Shown here in pieces: positions 5,358 to 5,807 of a stretch of 5,807 bases of DNA. The notes beneath the pieces were generated by a model. It did no database searches. It had not been told where the DNA came from and saw only the letters and a program-made list of their open reading frames with translations. Positions within the stretch are counted from its first letter, which is position 1; each line of letters begins with the position of its first letter. The stretch is from NCBI GenBank assembly GCA_945874195.1, contig CAMCFW010000156.1, positions 1 through 5,807 of the forward strand, given 5' to 3'. The translations under genes and the position numbers were made by a program. This DNA is from Chryseobacterium gleum (GTDB lineage Bacteria > Bacteroidota > Bacteroidia > UBA10329).

Positions 5358-5807
5358 TTGAAATCGCCTCAGATCATATTGGTTTCTATTGCTTTGCTGG
5401 TGGGTGTCGGTCTTTACATGATGCCCATTTCACCTATTGCACAGAATCAGGATGAGTTTGCACAAATGCCAGCCAACACGGAGGTTCACAGCCTTTTGGA
5501 CGACCAGACTGAGGTGAAGAATGAACTTGACAGTACGGCACTCGCCAATTTGAACAGGTGGGAAACCTCTTCTGACCCTAAGACTTCCGACAGCATAGTT
5601 GCCTTTTTCGACCTGATCAGAAAACCGCTTGGCGCTTCGTTCTACGCGCTGAAACGGGCCGAGAAGACCGATTCTGTGGTTCATTGGACCGAAGCTGGAG
5701 AACGATTTCTGCTCAACGCAAAGTACATGGGCAGTCAGGCTCAAAAGTCCCGTTGGTTTGCACAATCAAAGGCGTGTTTTGAGAAGGCCATTGAGCTCGA
5801 CCCCCAA
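5358..5807 (+). CDS. membrane-anchored TPR-repeat protein (3' partial)
   Basis: An open frame of 150 codons runs from TTG 5358 off the right edge without a stop. Residues 5-22 are hydrophobic (IILVSIALLVGVGLYMM), a likely signal anchor or uncleaved signal that places the rest in the periplasm. A polar, Asp/Glu-rich linker (about 30-80) follows, then helical segments. The segment from about 108 (VVHWTEAGERFLLNAKYMGSQA), continuing to WFAQSKACFEKAIELDP, has the A/G-F-Y-A-P spacing of tetratricopeptide repeats, which mediate protein-protein contacts. I recall TPR proteins between HU and ribonuclease G (rng) genes in related genomes, so rng may lie beyond the edge. No ATG precedes the hydrophobic segment; the first (5418) would delete it, so TTG is preferred. 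The start is five bases after the HU stop, implying co-transcription. The specific function is unknown. Confidence 0.8.
   Translation, partial: MKSPQIILVSIALLVGVGLYMMPISPIAQNQDEFAQMPANTEVHSLLDDQTEVKNELDSTALANLNRWETSSDPKTSDSIVAFFDLIRKPLGASFYALKRAEKTDSVVHWTEAGERFLLNAKYMGSQAQKSRWFAQSKACFEKAIELDPQ

Noticed and set aside
5430..5765. 111-codon minus-strand open frame opposite the TPR gene
   Set aside because: The plus-strand frame shows a signal anchor, TPR-like pattern and operon spacing with HU. The minus product has no recognisable features.
1..5807. Mobile elements, CRISPR arrays, tRNA or rRNA genes, toxin-antitoxin or defence genes
   Set aside because: No direct-repeat arrays, transposase motifs, terminal inverted repeats or RNA gene signatures were seen. 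Nearly all the sequence is taken up by recognisable housekeeping and motility genes.

Overview
The window looks like ordinary core chromosome of a gliding-lineage member of the Bacteroidota, most likely Flavobacteriales or a close relative. Four things point there. GldE and GldD modules lie beside ssb and mutY. The HU protein is of the type common in that phylum. The recQ tail has the acidic C-terminal extension I recall from Bacteroidota RecQ. Several intergenic stretches carry the Bacteroidota sigma-factor -7 box TAnnTTTG rather than a TATAAT box, and Shine-Dalgarno sequences are mostly absent. I see no mobile element, CRISPR array, tRNA or rRNA, and no sign of recent transfer.

Layout, left to right. 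(1) The 3' end of a plus-strand recQ helicase gene (1-242), followed by a strong hairpin terminator (279-308). (2) Plus-strand ctaA, heme A synthase (344-1429), with a TAGCTTTG box five bases before its ATG. (3) A minus-strand block read mutY (4954-3884), ssb (3847-3398), gldE-gldD (3359-1395). Its last gene overlaps the end of ctaA tail to tail by 35 bases. gldE and gldD, normally separate neighbouring genes, form one uninterrupted 654-codon frame here. (4) A divergent intergenic region with promoters for mutY (leftward) and an HU-family gene (rightward, 5056-5352). (5) A membrane-anchored TPR protein gene starting five bases after HU and running off the right edge (5358 to >5807).

The minus block combines DNA maintenance (MutY removes adenine opposite 8-oxoguanine; SSB protects single strands and recruits repair enzymes) with gliding motility and type IX secretion functions (GldE, GldD). 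I know this neighbourhood from other gliding Bacteroidota, so it is conserved synteny rather than a new system. CtaA supplies heme A to an aa3-type cytochrome oxidase, so the host probably respires aerobically.

The points most worth a second look are the gldE-gldD open fusion with a lipoprotein export signal in its middle, the use of TTG as the best start for three of six genes, the apparent leaderless geometry of ctaA and mutY, and an Asn where CtaA proteins usually have their first heme-ligand His. I found no convincing evidence of an undescribed system.
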